A stretch of DNA of 64,000 nucleotides from contig NZ_SOBW01000007.1 in assembly GCF_004364975.1 (NCBI RefSeq), positions 1,364,001 to 1,428,000 of the forward strand, read 5' to 3'. The notes beneath the pieces were generated by a model. That model was not told the DNA's origin, made no database searches, and saw nothing but the letters and a program-made list of their open reading frames with translations. Each line of letters starts with the position of its first letter. Within the stretch, counting starts at the first letter, position 1. The DNA is from Gelidibacter sediminis (GTDB lineage: Bacteria; Bacteroidota; Bacteroidia; Flavobacteriales; Flavobacteriaceae). The translations under genes were made by a program, and so were the position numbers. Positions 11,701-18,915 of the stretch are shown here, one piece after another.

Positions 11701-12990
11701 TTCTTGCCAGGGTATTTAAGAACTCCTGGATTTATTGGAACAATGAAGCCCACCTTTGGATATACATTTGGAAGTCAAAGTGACATTCGGGATGTTGTGG
11801 CCAGAAATGGTTGGTTAACGGTGTATCCTGATTTTAATCAACAATATTCAGAAGTGACCAATCGCATTTTAGATGTTTCGGCCAATCTTGAGGTGATTAA
11901 AGATTTAAAGATTGATTTGATAGGGAGTAGGATGTATTCTGAAAATACCAATCAAAACTTTAATGCTTTAGATTTTGATAATGATGGATATAGTGATGCC
12001 TACAATACGTTGATTACAAATTCTTTTGGTAATTTCAATATTTCAACATCCCTAATTAAAACGGCATTCAGCCCGAGTGATGATCAACAATCTGCGGCGT
12101 TTGATGATTTTAGAGCCAATAGGTTGGTAATTGCAAGACGATTGGCACAAAACTTTTATGGAACCAATTCGTATCCTACAGATGCAGATGGTTACCCTGT
12201 CGGATTTGGAAAGAATAATCAAGCAGTCTTACTGCCGTCATTCTTATCGGCATACCAAGGCGCAAATCCTGATAATGTAAAATTAAGTGCGTTTAGAGAT
12301 GTTCCAATTCCTAACTGGACATTAAAATATACCGGCTTGATGCGCCTGAAATGGTTTAAGGATAAATTCAAGCGTTTTTCAGTGTCTCATGGCTACCGTT
12401 CTGGGTATACAATCAATCAGTTCCGCACGAATTTGGATTATGACGAAAGCAATCCGGAAGCCCTAGATCAGGGTGGGAATTTTAAAAACGAAACCTTGTT
12501 CAGTAATATCAATTTGGAAGAGCAATTTAGCCCCTTGGTGAAATTGGATTTTGAGATGAAAAATTCTGTTAAGATTTTGGCCGAGGTAAGGAAAGATCGA
12601 ATTCTCTCTTTAAGTTTTGACAATAATTTACTAACTGAAATCAAAGGGAATCAATACACCTTAGGTTTAGGTTACCGTATTAAGGATGTGAGAATCCGTT
12701 CTAAAATGGCGGGACCAACGCAAATTATCAAGTCAGATCTAAACATGAAAGCCGATGTATCCTTACGAGACAATAAGACCATTATCAGATATTTAGATTT
12801 AGAAGATAATCAAGTAACCTCTGGACAAACCATCTGGGGTGTTAAGTATTCTGCTGATTACGCCTTCAGCAAAAACTTAACGGGAATTTTCTATTTTGAT
12901 TACACATTTTCAGAATATGCCATCTCTACGGCATTCCCTCAAACGACCATCAGATCAGGCTTAACACTCCGCTATAATTTCGGCAATTAA
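5797..12990 (+). CDS. sprA: Cell surface protein SprA, type IX secretion outer-membrane translocon
   Basis: SprA is the giant beta-barrel that forms the outer-membrane channel of the type IX secretion system, needed for secretion of adhesins and enzymes and for gliding in Flavobacterium. At 2397 residues it is in the family range. The start is TTG at 5797; it gives a signal peptide (hydrophobic WLLVIVVCFSQLGFSQ, about residues 16-31), and no in-frame ATG is suitably placed. The N-terminal third carries the family segment YDPSTDRYIFTQTVGRFNINYP and the conserved QRISLSLLGKVGTRLQVTANYD-like region; the last third is barrel-like with an aromatic-rich C-terminus (LRYNFGN). It follows ruvA by 6 bases and precedes gcvH. 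The other T9SS core genes are not in this window apart from a PorP/SprF-like gene. Confidence 0.96.
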   Translation: MSTTNPSLFQSLKRLWLLVIVVCFSQLGFSQEIPAEQDSTKTGYALGSIKMPDPNSIVSKYTYDPSTDRYIFTQTVGRFNINYPLILTPTEYQKLVLEENLKNYYKQKVDIAEGKKDGTEGQQKNLLPEFYVNSGFFETIFGGNTIEVIPQGSVEMDLGVLFTKQDNPSFSPRNRSNFTFDFDQRISLSLLGKVGTRLQVTANYDTESTFDFQNLIKLEYTPTEDDIVRKIEVGNVSMPLNSSLITGAQSLFGVKTELQFGKTRVTAVFSEQKSQSRSVVAQGGGTLEEFSFYARDYDENRHFFLAHYFRERYDTALQRYPYINSNVQITRIEVWVTNRSNQTDNVRNVAAFQDLGESQRVGSNVTILKPGPLPDNKNNGFDPTNIGGAGSNLNSAVRDITRVQQGINIPANEGFDYGKLENAKKLVEGYDYTLQTQLGYISLNQRLLNDEVLAVAFQYTVGDKVYQVGEFANDGVEATGTSTDPNSGNTVINNNNLILKMLKSAITNVNQPIWDLMMKNIYDSGAYQLSQEDFKLNIFYTEASPVNYIKPVSGTTFPPFDNNTSDPSDDTPITETPLIRLFHLDRLNYNNDPQLNGDGFFDFVQGITVLTQNGKIIFTKVEPFGEYLFDVLADPAYPSDYNDPTYTNPNQEKYVYDLLYKGTKTAALEEADKNKFQLKGRYKSTGSDGIAIGAFNVPRGSVKVTAGGRVLVEGVDYTVNYQLGRVEILDQALKASNTPINVSVENNAVFGQQTKRFAGINVEHQFNENFVLGGTFLNLSERPITQKANYNTESINNTIFGLNGNYSTEVPFLTRLANKLPNIVTDVPSNLSVRGEFAYLMPGAPKGTDFQGESTAYVDDFEGSQGSIDLLSPQAWFLSSRPKKLGIGANEDDNGIQNGFNRALLNWYTVDPIFYSSQRPSGITDNDVSNLYTRRVFIDEIFPQRDLVQGQSTIIPTLDLAYYPTQRGPYNFQTQNINFPNTLTSPQDSWAGITRQITSTDFEQANVEYIEFWVQDPFLDNPSNPGGKLLLNLGNISEDILKDGKKQYENGLPDTGDVSGLNTTEFGSVVPRNQSLIYAFSSLGAERENQDVGYDGYNDAKEIMEFGSQFGPDPSNDNYQYFLQAEGNIFDRYKKYNGTEGNSPDVFSDTNRGSTTQPDVEDINRDNTMNTIDSYYEYEVDITRASLDNPNNTLINDVKTRNVTLPNGDNRDVRWYQFRIPIDEATRAIGGISDIRSIRFARMYLKGFTQPTVMRFATLDLVRSDWRRYTLDLDNNPTNNSSDASFSVGVIGLQENEGNYVLPPGVELEQLNNNNNIIRQNEQSLVVEVCELEGGDSRGVYKNISIDMRQYKKLKMFMHAEAVEGRTLNPGEMVGFIRMGNDFTQNFYEIQVPLNVVAGAGRDQVWPSENEIDITLDILQQIKSIGISDGSLANQNPTLYNVTPSGPELVNGGDAFEVGETRVAIKGNPNFGDVRVLMVGVKNNTTATNLCGKVWFNELRLSDLDNEGGWAAVLSMDSNIADFADISATGRQSTVGFGGIEQRPNERSREDVKQYDVVTNLNLGQLLPKKWGIQVPFNYAQSEEMITPKYDQYYNDLTLDSRLSAASSSDEEDEILEQSQDYTKRKSINFIGVRKQRTGDKIPRFYDVENLTFNYSYNKVEHRDFEIERALDQNLRTGVNYAHSFEPITIEPFAKNDSIFKGKYAKILKDFNFNLMPNSFTINTDILRQFNKQKFREVELAGNNIGLEELFRRNYRFDFQYAINYQLTKSLNLNFSANNSNIVRNYFVDDVINGRQDPTLNVWDGFFDFGDPNIQNQQLQLNYELPLYKIPTFSFLKATYSYTGDFQWQKGSDLNTNLPLFDETTGTTTNYNLGNSIQNANTHNINSTLNMETLYKYVGLVRKENKNAVAQNRRSTPDGLERRTAGNQNPGQTTDTDSNAGTKAFNTFVDLVTMVKRVQINYSENNGSFLPGYLRTPGFIGTMKPTFGYTFGSQSDIRDVVARNGWLTVYPDFNQQYSEVTNRILDVSANLEVIKDLKIDLIGSRMYSENTNQNFNALDFDNDGYSDAYNTLITNSFGNFNISTSLIKTAFSPSDDQQSAAFDDFRANRLVIARRLAQNFYGTNSYPTDADGYPVGFGKNNQAVLLPSFLSAYQGANPDNVKLSAFRDVPIPNWTLKYTGLMRLKWFKDKFKRFSVSHGYRSGYTINQFRTNLDYDESNPEALDQGGNFKNETLFSNINLEEQFSPLVKLDFEMKNSVKILAEVRKDRILSLSFDNNLLTEIKGNQYTLGLGYRIKDVRIRSKMAGPTQIIKSDLNMKADVSLRDNKTIIRYLDLEDNQVTSGQTIWGVKYSADYAFSKNLTGIFYFDYTFSEYAISTAFPQTTIRSGLTLRYNFGN

Positions 12991-12992
12991 TT

Positions 12993-13023
12993 TTGATTAA
13001 CGGATTATAAAAAAGTACATTTG
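12993..13023 (+). promoter_or_regulatory. Promoter upstream of gcvH
   Basis: TTG at 12993-12995, 20 bases, then TACATTTG at 13016-13023: a full match to the Bacteroidota -33/-7 consensus, 24 bases before the gcvH ATG. The leader is A/T-rich (attaaatttattacaaa) without a Shine-Dalgarno sequence. Confidence 0.65.
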
Positions 13024-13047
13024 CTTTACTATTAAATTTATTACAAA

Positions 13048-13428
13048 ATGAATATACCAGCACAATTAAAGTATACCAAAGACCATGAATGGATCCGTAT
13101 TGATGGTGATGTTGCAACTGTAGGCATTACAGATTTTGCACAAGGTGAATTAGGAGACATTGTTTATGTTGAGGTTGAAACTGTAGGTGAAACTTTAGAG
13201 ATTGAAGAGATCTTTGGAACAGTTGAAGCTGTAAAAACAGTTTCTGATTTGTTTTTGCCCCTTTCAGGAGAAATTATTGAATTCAATTCAGCACTAGAAG
13301 ATGAGCCAGAAAAAGTAAATTCAGATCCTTACGGAGACGGCTGGATGATCAAACTTAAAATTTCTGACCCTTCACAAATTGACGGACTACTTTCAGCTGA
13401 TGCCTATAAAGAATTGGTAGGTGCATAA
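13048..13428 (+). CDS. gcvH: Glycine cleavage system H protein
   Basis: The lipoyl carrier of the glycine cleavage system; it shuttles the aminomethyl group between the P, T and L proteins. The 126-residue length is standard. The lipoylation site is Lys63 in [13 protein letters not shown], and the family segment HEWIRIDGD near the N-terminus and the [13 protein letters not shown] segment near the C-terminus are present. It has its own promoter after sprA. Its last 8 bases overlap the GTG start of the VanZ-like gene, indicating co-transcription. The other glycine cleavage genes are not in the window. Confidence 0.96.
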   Translation: MNIPAQLKYTKDHEWIRIDGDVATVGITDFAQGELGDIVYVEVETVGETLEIEEIFGTVEAVKTVSDLFLPLSGEIIEFNSALEDEPEKVNSDPYGDGWMIKLKISDPSQIDGLLSADAYKELVGA

Positions 13429-13783
13429 ACATTTGGCTTTAGCTTTACTTGTAGCTTATGCTATAATATTGTTGGCATTAAGTCTGGTTACCCTTGGCAA
13501 CATACAAACATTAGGATCTTCATTTGATGATAAAATCTACCATTCAGGAGCCTATTTTGTACTAACCTTTCTGGTGTTTAATTATTTAAATACCTTAAAA
13601 TTTAAAAATAGTTTATTGTATGCCTTCATTGCCGCAGCAATTTATGGCATTCTGATGGAGCTTTTTCAGAATTTTTTAACCGTTTCCAGAATGTTTGATG
13701 TTTTTGATATGATTGCCAATATTTTTGGTGCAATTTTTGCAGTACTTATGGTAATCATCTACAGAAAGTTAAAGTTAAATTAA
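13421..13783 (+). CDS. VanZ-like small integral membrane protein
   Basis: A 120-residue membrane protein with about four hydrophobic segments (residues 5-25, 42-60, 65-85, 95-115). The pattern of a Lys-Ile-Tyr-His motif ([14 protein letters not shown]) followed by a Glu-containing helix ([10 protein letters not shown]) fits the VanZ-like family. VanZ itself confers low-level teicoplanin resistance, but the role of the family in Bacteroidota is unknown. The start is GTG at 13421, overlapping gcvH by 8 bases; no later ATG keeps the first membrane segment. The same gene order (sprA, gcvH, VanZ-like, TonB-like, remB) is, from memory, conserved in other flavobacteria, which suggests a stable operon, though not necessarily a secretion role. 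Confidence 0.85.
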   Translation: MHKHLALALLVAYAIILLALSLVTLGNIQTLGSSFDDKIYHSGAYFVLTFLVFNYLNTLKFKNSLLYAFIAAAIYGILMELFQNFLTVSRMFDVFDMIANIFGAIFAVLMVIIYRKLKLN

Positions 13784-13847
13784 ATTAATCCCTTGCTTTT
13801 TTAACAAATTATTGGTTATTTTAGCATTCCTAAAACACTCTAAGCTC

Positions 13848-14576
13848 ATGGAACCAAAAAAGAATTTAAAAGCAGACGTCGGTAGAAATAGCTCTATCTA
13901 TTTCGCAGTCGGACTTGCTTTGATGTTATTGTTAACCAATTTGGCTATCAATTACAAAACATACGATAAAGAAGCTATTGATATTGGTATGATCAATATG
14001 GATGACGAATTGGAAGAAGAAATTCCAATTACAGAGCAATTGCAAACGCCACCACCACCACCGCCACCACCACCTGCAGCACCAGAAGAAATTGAAGTTG
14101 TAGAAGATGAGGAAGAAGTTGAAGAAACGGTTATTGAGTCGTCAGAAACCAATCAGGATGACGAAATTGCTGAAGTCGAGGATGTAGTTGTAGAAGAAGC
14201 TCCTGAAGAAGACATAGAGGTGCCATTTGCAGTCATTGAAAATGTACCAGTATTTCCAGGTTGTGAGAATGAAAGCGGCAACAATGCAAAAAAGCAATGT
14301 ATGTCTGATAAAATTGCTCAATTTGTAAACAAGAAATTTGATGTTGATTTAGCTTCAGAATTAGGTCTTTCTGGTAAACAACGTATTAGTGTGATCTTCA
14401 AGATTGACAAATCTGGAAATATTACCAACGTTAGAGCTAGAGCACCGCATCCTGGTTTAGAGAAGGAAGCACAACGCGTTATTGGTTTGCTGCCTAAAAT
14501 GAAACCTGGTAAACAACGTGGTAAAGCGGTAACAGTACCGTATTCTTTACCAATTTTGTTCCAAGTTCAAGACTAA
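13848..14576 (+). CDS. TonB-like energy-transducer family protein (first of a tandem pair)
   Basis: A 242-residue protein with the layout of TonB: a short cytoplasmic N-terminus, one membrane segment (SIYFAVGLALMLLLTNLAI), a periplasmic linker with nine consecutive prolines followed by a Glu/Val-rich acidic stretch, and a C-terminal TonB-C-like domain. TonB proteins couple the proton-motive force to outer-membrane receptors. The C-terminal domain starts at VPVFPGCEN, has a second cysteine (KKQCMSDK), and ends with the typical VPYSLPILFQV. The ATG at 13848 (MEPKKNLK) is chosen over an upstream ATT-like extension because the membrane anchor then follows normally. No ExbB/ExbD is next to it. A strong terminator follows. 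Its domain recurs in the next two genes. Confidence 0.85.
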   Translation: MEPKKNLKADVGRNSSIYFAVGLALMLLLTNLAINYKTYDKEAIDIGMINMDDELEEEIPITEQLQTPPPPPPPPPAAPEEIEVVEDEEEVEETVIESSETNQDDEIAEVEDVVVEEAPEEDIEVPFAVIENVPVFPGCENESGNNAKKQCMSDKIAQFVNKKFDVDLASELGLSGKQRISVIFKIDKSGNITNVRARAPHPGLEKEAQRVIGLLPKMKPGKQRGKAVTVPYSLPILFQVQD

Positions 14577-14590
14577 GAAATGTAATCTTA

Positions 14591-14634
14591 TAAAATAAAA
14601 ACCCCGTCGCATTTGCAACGGGGTTTTTATTTTA
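14591..14634. terminator. Strong bidirectional-looking terminator after the first TonB-like gene
   Basis: A perfect 17-bp inverted repeat (14591-14607 and 14618-14634) with A-tract, a GGGG/CCCC core and T-tract. It is 15 bases after the stop codon of the first TonB-like gene. Confidence 0.88.
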
Positions 14635-14649
14635 TATGGGCTGAATAAA

Positions 14650-14679
14650 AAATCCCGTCTAATTTATTAGACGGGATTT
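14650..14679. terminator. Second hairpin, terminator-like
   Basis: A perfect 13-bp inverted repeat (14650-14662 and 14667-14679) with a 4-base loop, core CCCGTCTAA/TTAGACGGG. The T-tract after it is short, so it may be a back-up terminator or an mRNA end-stabilising hairpin. It comes 15 bases after the first hairpin. Confidence 0.65.
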
Positions 14680-14737
14680 CCGTTTTGGTATGCTTGTTGT
14701 GATTTTAGCATAATATTAACATTTAACTTTAAATATT

Positions 14738-15526
14738 ATGAAGAATTCTGAAAATTCGTGTGGCATTGCTGGCCAGAGCAACCCACGTCATGTAAAATCA
14801 CGCAAGCATGATGCAAACTTACAAAAAAACTTCACTCTTTATTTTCAAGTCGGATTGATTCTCTGTTTGTTGGTTACCTATTCGCTTTTTGAAATGAAGT
14901 TTGAAAACAAAAGCTATCAATTAAGTCAGGTAGAAATTGACCAACCATTTGCTGAGGTCACTCCTGAGGTTTTTCAGATGGAAGCACACGCTCCTCAAAA
15001 ACTGGACAATCCTGTTAAAAGTCTGCTTTTAGACAAAGAACCAATCATTAAACCTGACGATTTTGAAGCTCCAGTGGAAAGTCTATTGACCGAGCCTGAA
15101 GTATATCTTGAACCTATTGATCCTGATCATCTCAATGTTGAGGCCGCGCCAGAAATGGACGAGCCAGAAACATTTAATATTTTAGGTGTAGAACAAGTGC
15201 CAATTTATCCGGGTTGTGAATATGCCAACACAAATGATGAACGGAGAGCCTGTATGTCTGACAAGCTTGGGACACTCATTAAGAAACGATTTGATACTCA
15301 TATTGCAAGTGAGATGGGTTTAACTGGCGTACAGAAAATATACGTACAATTTAAAATTGATGATCAAGGCAACGTTACTGAAATACAATCTAGAGCCCCA
15401 TCTCAAGCATTACAAAATGAGGCCAAACGGGTACTTAGTGAGGTCCCGCAATTAATCCCGGGAAAACAGAGACACCGGCCAGTATCAGTACTGTATACAT
15501 TGCCAATCATTTTTGACGTGCAATAA
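14738..15526 (+). CDS. TonB-like family protein, paralogue of the preceding gene
   Basis: A 262-residue paralogue of the gene before it: a basic N-terminus, one membrane segment (TLYFQVGLILCLLVTYSLF, about residues 32-50), a Pro/Glu-rich linker without the poly-proline run, and a C-terminal TonB-C-like domain from VPIYPGCEY to the end. The key features of the domain match the first copy position by position: PGCE, a second Cys in ACMSDKLG, FKIDDQGNVTEI, PGKQR, and TLPIIFDV. It is intact, so recent degradation is unlikely, but the linkers have diverged, pointing to an old duplication and different partners. The two hairpins upstream mean it probably has its own promoter; I could not assign one with confidence. 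Confidence 0.8.
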   Translation: MKNSENSCGIAGQSNPRHVKSRKHDANLQKNFTLYFQVGLILCLLVTYSLFEMKFENKSYQLSQVEIDQPFAEVTPEVFQMEAHAPQKLDNPVKSLLLDKEPIIKPDDFEAPVESLLTEPEVYLEPIDPDHLNVEAAPEMDEPETFNILGVEQVPIYPGCEYANTNDERRACMSDKLGTLIKKRFDTHIASEMGLTGVQKIYVQFKIDDQGNVTEIQSRAPSQALQNEAKRVLSEVPQLIPGKQRHRPVSVLYTLPIIFDVQ

Positions 15527-15699
15527 ATATCTATTCCAACTATGCCTGTTACTTCCATTGAGCTATTTAAAACATCTTTCCCATAAGGTGTTTTAGATAG
15601 CTCTTTACGTTGTAGGATGTTGTTTTAACTTTTACCATTTCATATGTGTGTTTTAAAAAAAATAGTATCTTTCCTGAGTAATAAAGGTTACAAGTGTCT

Positions 15700-17811
15700 A
15701 TGAAGTACTTCTTCTTAAGTATGTGTGTGTGTTTTCATCTCAATAGTGTTGCCCAGAACATCAAAAATTATGAAAAATCACCCGTTTTTACAGGTTGCGA
15801 AAGCCAAACTATTGATGCTTTAAAAGCATGTTTTAACACCAAACTGAATCAGCATATTTATGAGAATTTTATAGTCCCTCAAGAGGTTACTGATGATAGT
15901 TTTATAGGCGATGTAAAAGTGCTTTTTGAAGTGGATAAAGAGGGCCATATCACTGTTTTGTATGTAGATGCTACCTATGAGGTCTTGAAAGACGAAACCA
16001 GAAGGGTTTTTGAAAAGTTGCCAAAAATAGAGCCAGGCAGCTATAATGGCAAGCCTACTTTTTATCAATATTCATTAGCTATTAAAATTCCACTGGTGTC
16101 TCCTTCAGAAATTAGTACTGCCACAATACAAGAAGAAAAAAGTATCAAACAGGCTGAAGATCTCAATGCCATCATCTCCAATGAATTTGATAGCATTACC
16201 AAAACCATTAAAAAATATGAAGGTCTCGAATATAGCAGTCAATTAAACATACCCTTTACACATCAATACTATTCGCGATTTGATGACCAAATGAATGTTT
16301 TGGGCACCAATAGTCATACTGCAGCAAAACCATTTGTGTACGAAGAAGTGGCACCCTATTACAATTTTAAGGCAGAAAAAGAAGCCTTAATTAAAGGCTC
16401 AGATGCTTGGTGGAGTAGGAAATTATATGATGAGCATTTGGTGCAGTTACAAGGGGCAGATTATTGGTTTACAATTGACCCTGTCTTCGATTTACAGGTA
16501 GGTAAGGATACTGACGCTGATTTTTCTACCACTTTTAACAACACTAGAGGGATCTATATACAAGGCGGTCTAGGAAAAAAGTTAAGTTTCTCGGCTTCTG
16601 TTTTTGAAAGTCAGGGCCGCTTTGCACAATATTACAATCAATATGCCGAGAGTTTAAAAGCTTTCGGTCCTGATCCTGCAATTATTCCAGGACGGGGCAT
16701 TGCCAAACGTTTTAAAGAGGATGCTTATGACTATCCGGTTGCGGAGGCTTATTTATCTTATGCGCCGGCAAAATTTATTAATGTGCAATTTGGACATGGT
16801 AAAAACTTTATTGGCGATGGCTACCGCTCCTTATTGCAAAGTGACGTTGCAAACCCTCAGACGTTTTTAAAATTAAACACCAAATTTTGGAAAATTAAAT
16901 ACACCAATACCTGGATGTGGCTCCGTGATGTCCGCGATGCCGTGGTTGAAGATAAGGCGTTTTTAACCAAATATATGGCAAATCACTACCTGAGCTGGAA
17001 TGTGTCCAAACGTTTAAATATTGGACTTTTTGAATCGGTAATGTGGACCGATACCAATGGCCGGGGCTTTGATGTCAATTATCTCAATCCCATCATCTTT
17101 TTTAGGGCGGTGGAGTTTGAAGCAGGTCAAGGTTCAGGAAATGCCATTGTTGGGGCCTCCGCAAAATACAAATGGAACAATAAAATCAATGTGTACGGGC
17201 AGTTTATCTTAGATGAATTCTCTTTGAGCGATGTGAAAGCTCAAAATAAAAGCTGGAAGAACAAATTTGGATACCAATTGGGGGTCAAATATTATGACGC
17301 TTTTAAAGTGGACAATTTAATGCTGCAATTGGAATATAACCAAGTGCGCCCTTATACCTATTCCCATAATACCATCGTTAATAATTACGCCCACAGCAAC
17401 CAACCAATGGCACATTTATGGGGCGCTAATTTCAGGGAATTTATTGTCATTGGGCGTTACAATTATCAACGTTGGTTTGCAGATGCAAAATTCATCTTTG
17501 GCACCCGCGGATTTGATTTTAATGACGGCACCGATAATTTCAGCTACGGGGGAGATATTTATAGAAATTACAACGAACGTCCATTTGATTCTGGTGTAAA
17601 AATAGGGCAGGGCAATACGACCAAAACTTTTAATGCGGAGTTGCAGGCGGGCTATGTTGTGAATCCGGTGAGCCATTTAAAAATCTTTACCAATGTGAGT
17701 TTTAGAAATTTTAATCCGGAAGCGAATACCCAAACCACGTTTAATAACAGTACGGTGTGGTTTAATATAGGAGTCAAAACTGACTTGTTCAATTGGTACT
17801 TTGATTATTAA
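15700..17811 (+). CDS. remB: Gliding motility protein RemB-like: TonB-C-like domain fused to outer-membrane barrel
   Basis: RemB is a predicted outer-membrane protein that contributes redundantly to Flavobacterium gliding. Here the 703-residue product has a signal peptide (residues 1-19, ending in SVAQ), an N-terminal domain (about 20-130) recognisably like the TonB-C domains of the two preceding genes (PVFTGCE, second Cys in KACFNTKLN, FEVDKEGHITVL, RVFEKLPKIEPG), and from about residue 180 a beta-barrel-like region rich in aromatic strands, resembling Wzi-type capsule-associated barrels (GHGKNFIGDGYRS). A GTG at 15694 gives two extra residues; ATG at 15700 is preferred. Position near sprA matches remB of F. 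johnsoniae from memory. Assignment to remB rests on that order plus architecture. Confidence 0.8.
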   Translation: MKYFFLSMCVCFHLNSVAQNIKNYEKSPVFTGCESQTIDALKACFNTKLNQHIYENFIVPQEVTDDSFIGDVKVLFEVDKEGHITVLYVDATYEVLKDETRRVFEKLPKIEPGSYNGKPTFYQYSLAIKIPLVSPSEISTATIQEEKSIKQAEDLNAIISNEFDSITKTIKKYEGLEYSSQLNIPFTHQYYSRFDDQMNVLGTNSHTAAKPFVYEEVAPYYNFKAEKEALIKGSDAWWSRKLYDEHLVQLQGADYWFTIDPVFDLQVGKDTDADFSTTFNNTRGIYIQGGLGKKLSFSASVFESQGRFAQYYNQYAESLKAFGPDPAIIPGRGIAKRFKEDAYDYPVAEAYLSYAPAKFINVQFGHGKNFIGDGYRSLLQSDVANPQTFLKLNTKFWKIKYTNTWMWLRDVRDAVVEDKAFLTKYMANHYLSWNVSKRLNIGLFESVMWTDTNGRGFDVNYLNPIIFFRAVEFEAGQGSGNAIVGASAKYKWNNKINVYGQFILDEFSLSDVKAQNKSWKNKFGYQLGVKYYDAFKVDNLMLQLEYNQVRPYTYSHNTIVNNYAHSNQPMAHLWGANFREFIVIGRYNYQRWFADAKFIFGTRGFDFNDGTDNFSYGGDIYRNYNERPFDSGVKIGQGNTTKTFNAELQAGYVVNPVSHLKIFTNVSFRNFNPEANTQTTFNNSTVWFNIGVKTDLFNWYFDY

Positions 17812-17955
17812 TGGCTTTCACAAATTTTGATAGCGTATATAGATCTTCAAAAGAAAGAATAGGTTGATTTAGTTATGTTTTTATGACGCACTTTGTTAGA
17901 ATGATTTGATCCAGAATGAATTTTTTGAAACAAATTGATTTATTCCATAATTGAA

Positions 17956-17986
17956 TTGCTCAAAACCAATTTTCAAAGTATCTTTG
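17956..17986 (+). promoter_or_regulatory. Promoter for the cyoE-cox block
   Basis: TTG at 17956-17958, 20 bases, TATCTTTG at 17979-17986: full -33/-7 consensus, 35 bases before the cyoE TTG start. It supports translation starting downstream of about 17992. Confidence 0.65.
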
Positions 17987-18020
17987 CACTCGCATTCAAA
18001 AGCGACAAATTCAAGAGCAA

Positions 18021-18914
18021 TTGGCAACCACACAAACTTCAGTTTCAAGAGTTTCTATTATTTCTGATTTTAAAGAAATAACGAAGATGAGATTGTCGTT
18101 GAGTGTTGTGTTCTCGGCAATTGCTGGTTACCTTTTAGGAGCTGAGTCTATTGACTTTGGTATTGTTGTCTTACTGGCTTTTGGAGGGTATTTTATGGTA
18201 GGTGCCTCTAATGCCTACAATCAAATAATTGAGCGCGATTTAGATGCGCTCATGGACCGTACCAAAAATAGGCCCATCCCATCCGGTCGGATGTCTGTTA
18301 ATGCAGCGTTTACACTTGCTGTGATCTTTACCATTTTAGGGATTGGAACTTTGTATGTTATTAATCCACGCACTGCTATGTATGGTGCCATTTCCATATT
18401 TTTATATACGAGTGTCTATACGCCACTGAAAACCAAAACTCCTTTATCCGTGTTTGCAGGCGCCATTCCTGGAGCCATACCCTTTATGTTGGGATGGGTT
18501 GCCGCACGAAATGATTTTGGGATAGAACCAGGAACCTTATTTGCGATCCAATTTTTTTGGCAGTTTCCACACTTTTGGGCTATTGGTTGGTTTTTGTTCG
18601 ACGATTATAAAAAAGGAGGCTTCTTTATGCTGCCAACAGGAAAACGGGATAAAGGTACCGCCACCCAAACTATAATGTATACTATTTGGACTGTGCTAAT
18701 TTCTATTATACCTGTTTTTGGAATTACCGGAGATTTGAAACTATCTATCGTGGCAGCGATTATTGTCTTTGCTTTAGGTTTGGTGATGATTTATTACGCA
18801 TTGGAATTATTTAAAAAGAGAACAGCAACAGCTGCAAAACAATTAATGTTGGCGAGTGTGTCCTACATTACCTTGTTACAGATTGTTTACGTTGCAGATA
18901 AATTTATAAGATAA
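18021..18914 (+). CDS. cyoE: Protoheme IX farnesyltransferase (heme O synthase)
   Basis: This UbiA-family membrane enzyme farnesylates heme B to heme O, the precursor of heme A for cytochrome oxidase. The 297-residue protein has about eight or nine membrane segments, the first aspartate motif in NAYNQIIERDLDALMDRT with RPIPSGRM, and the second conserved loop around YTPLKTKTPLS. The start is TTG at 18021: no in-frame ATG exists between the promoter and this codon, and the internal ATG (at MRLSL) would cut the family's N-terminal segment. It lies one base before the next gene, cox3-like, so the two are translated from one mRNA. Confidence 0.93.
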   Translation: MATTQTSVSRVSIISDFKEITKMRLSLSVVFSAIAGYLLGAESIDFGIVVLLAFGGYFMVGASNAYNQIIERDLDALMDRTKNRPIPSGRMSVNAAFTLAVIFTILGIGTLYVINPRTAMYGAISIFLYTSVYTPLKTKTPLSVFAGAIPGAIPFMLGWVAARNDFGIEPGTLFAIQFFWQFPHFWAIGWFLFDDYKKGGFFMLPTGKRDKGTATQTIMYTIWTVLISIIPVFGITGDLKLSIVAAIIVFALGLVMIYYALELFKKRTATAAKQLMLASVSYITLLQIVYVADKFIR

Positions 18915-18915
18915 A

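Noticed and set aside
13952-14152. A 66-residue minus-strand frame rich in Ser and Gly
   Set aside because: Complement of the proline and glutamate codons of the TonB-like linker; no independent support.
14738-15526. Second TonB-like gene as a pseudogene
   Set aside because: The frame is intact from ATG to stop, the anchor and the C-terminal domain are complete, and divergence is confined to the linker.
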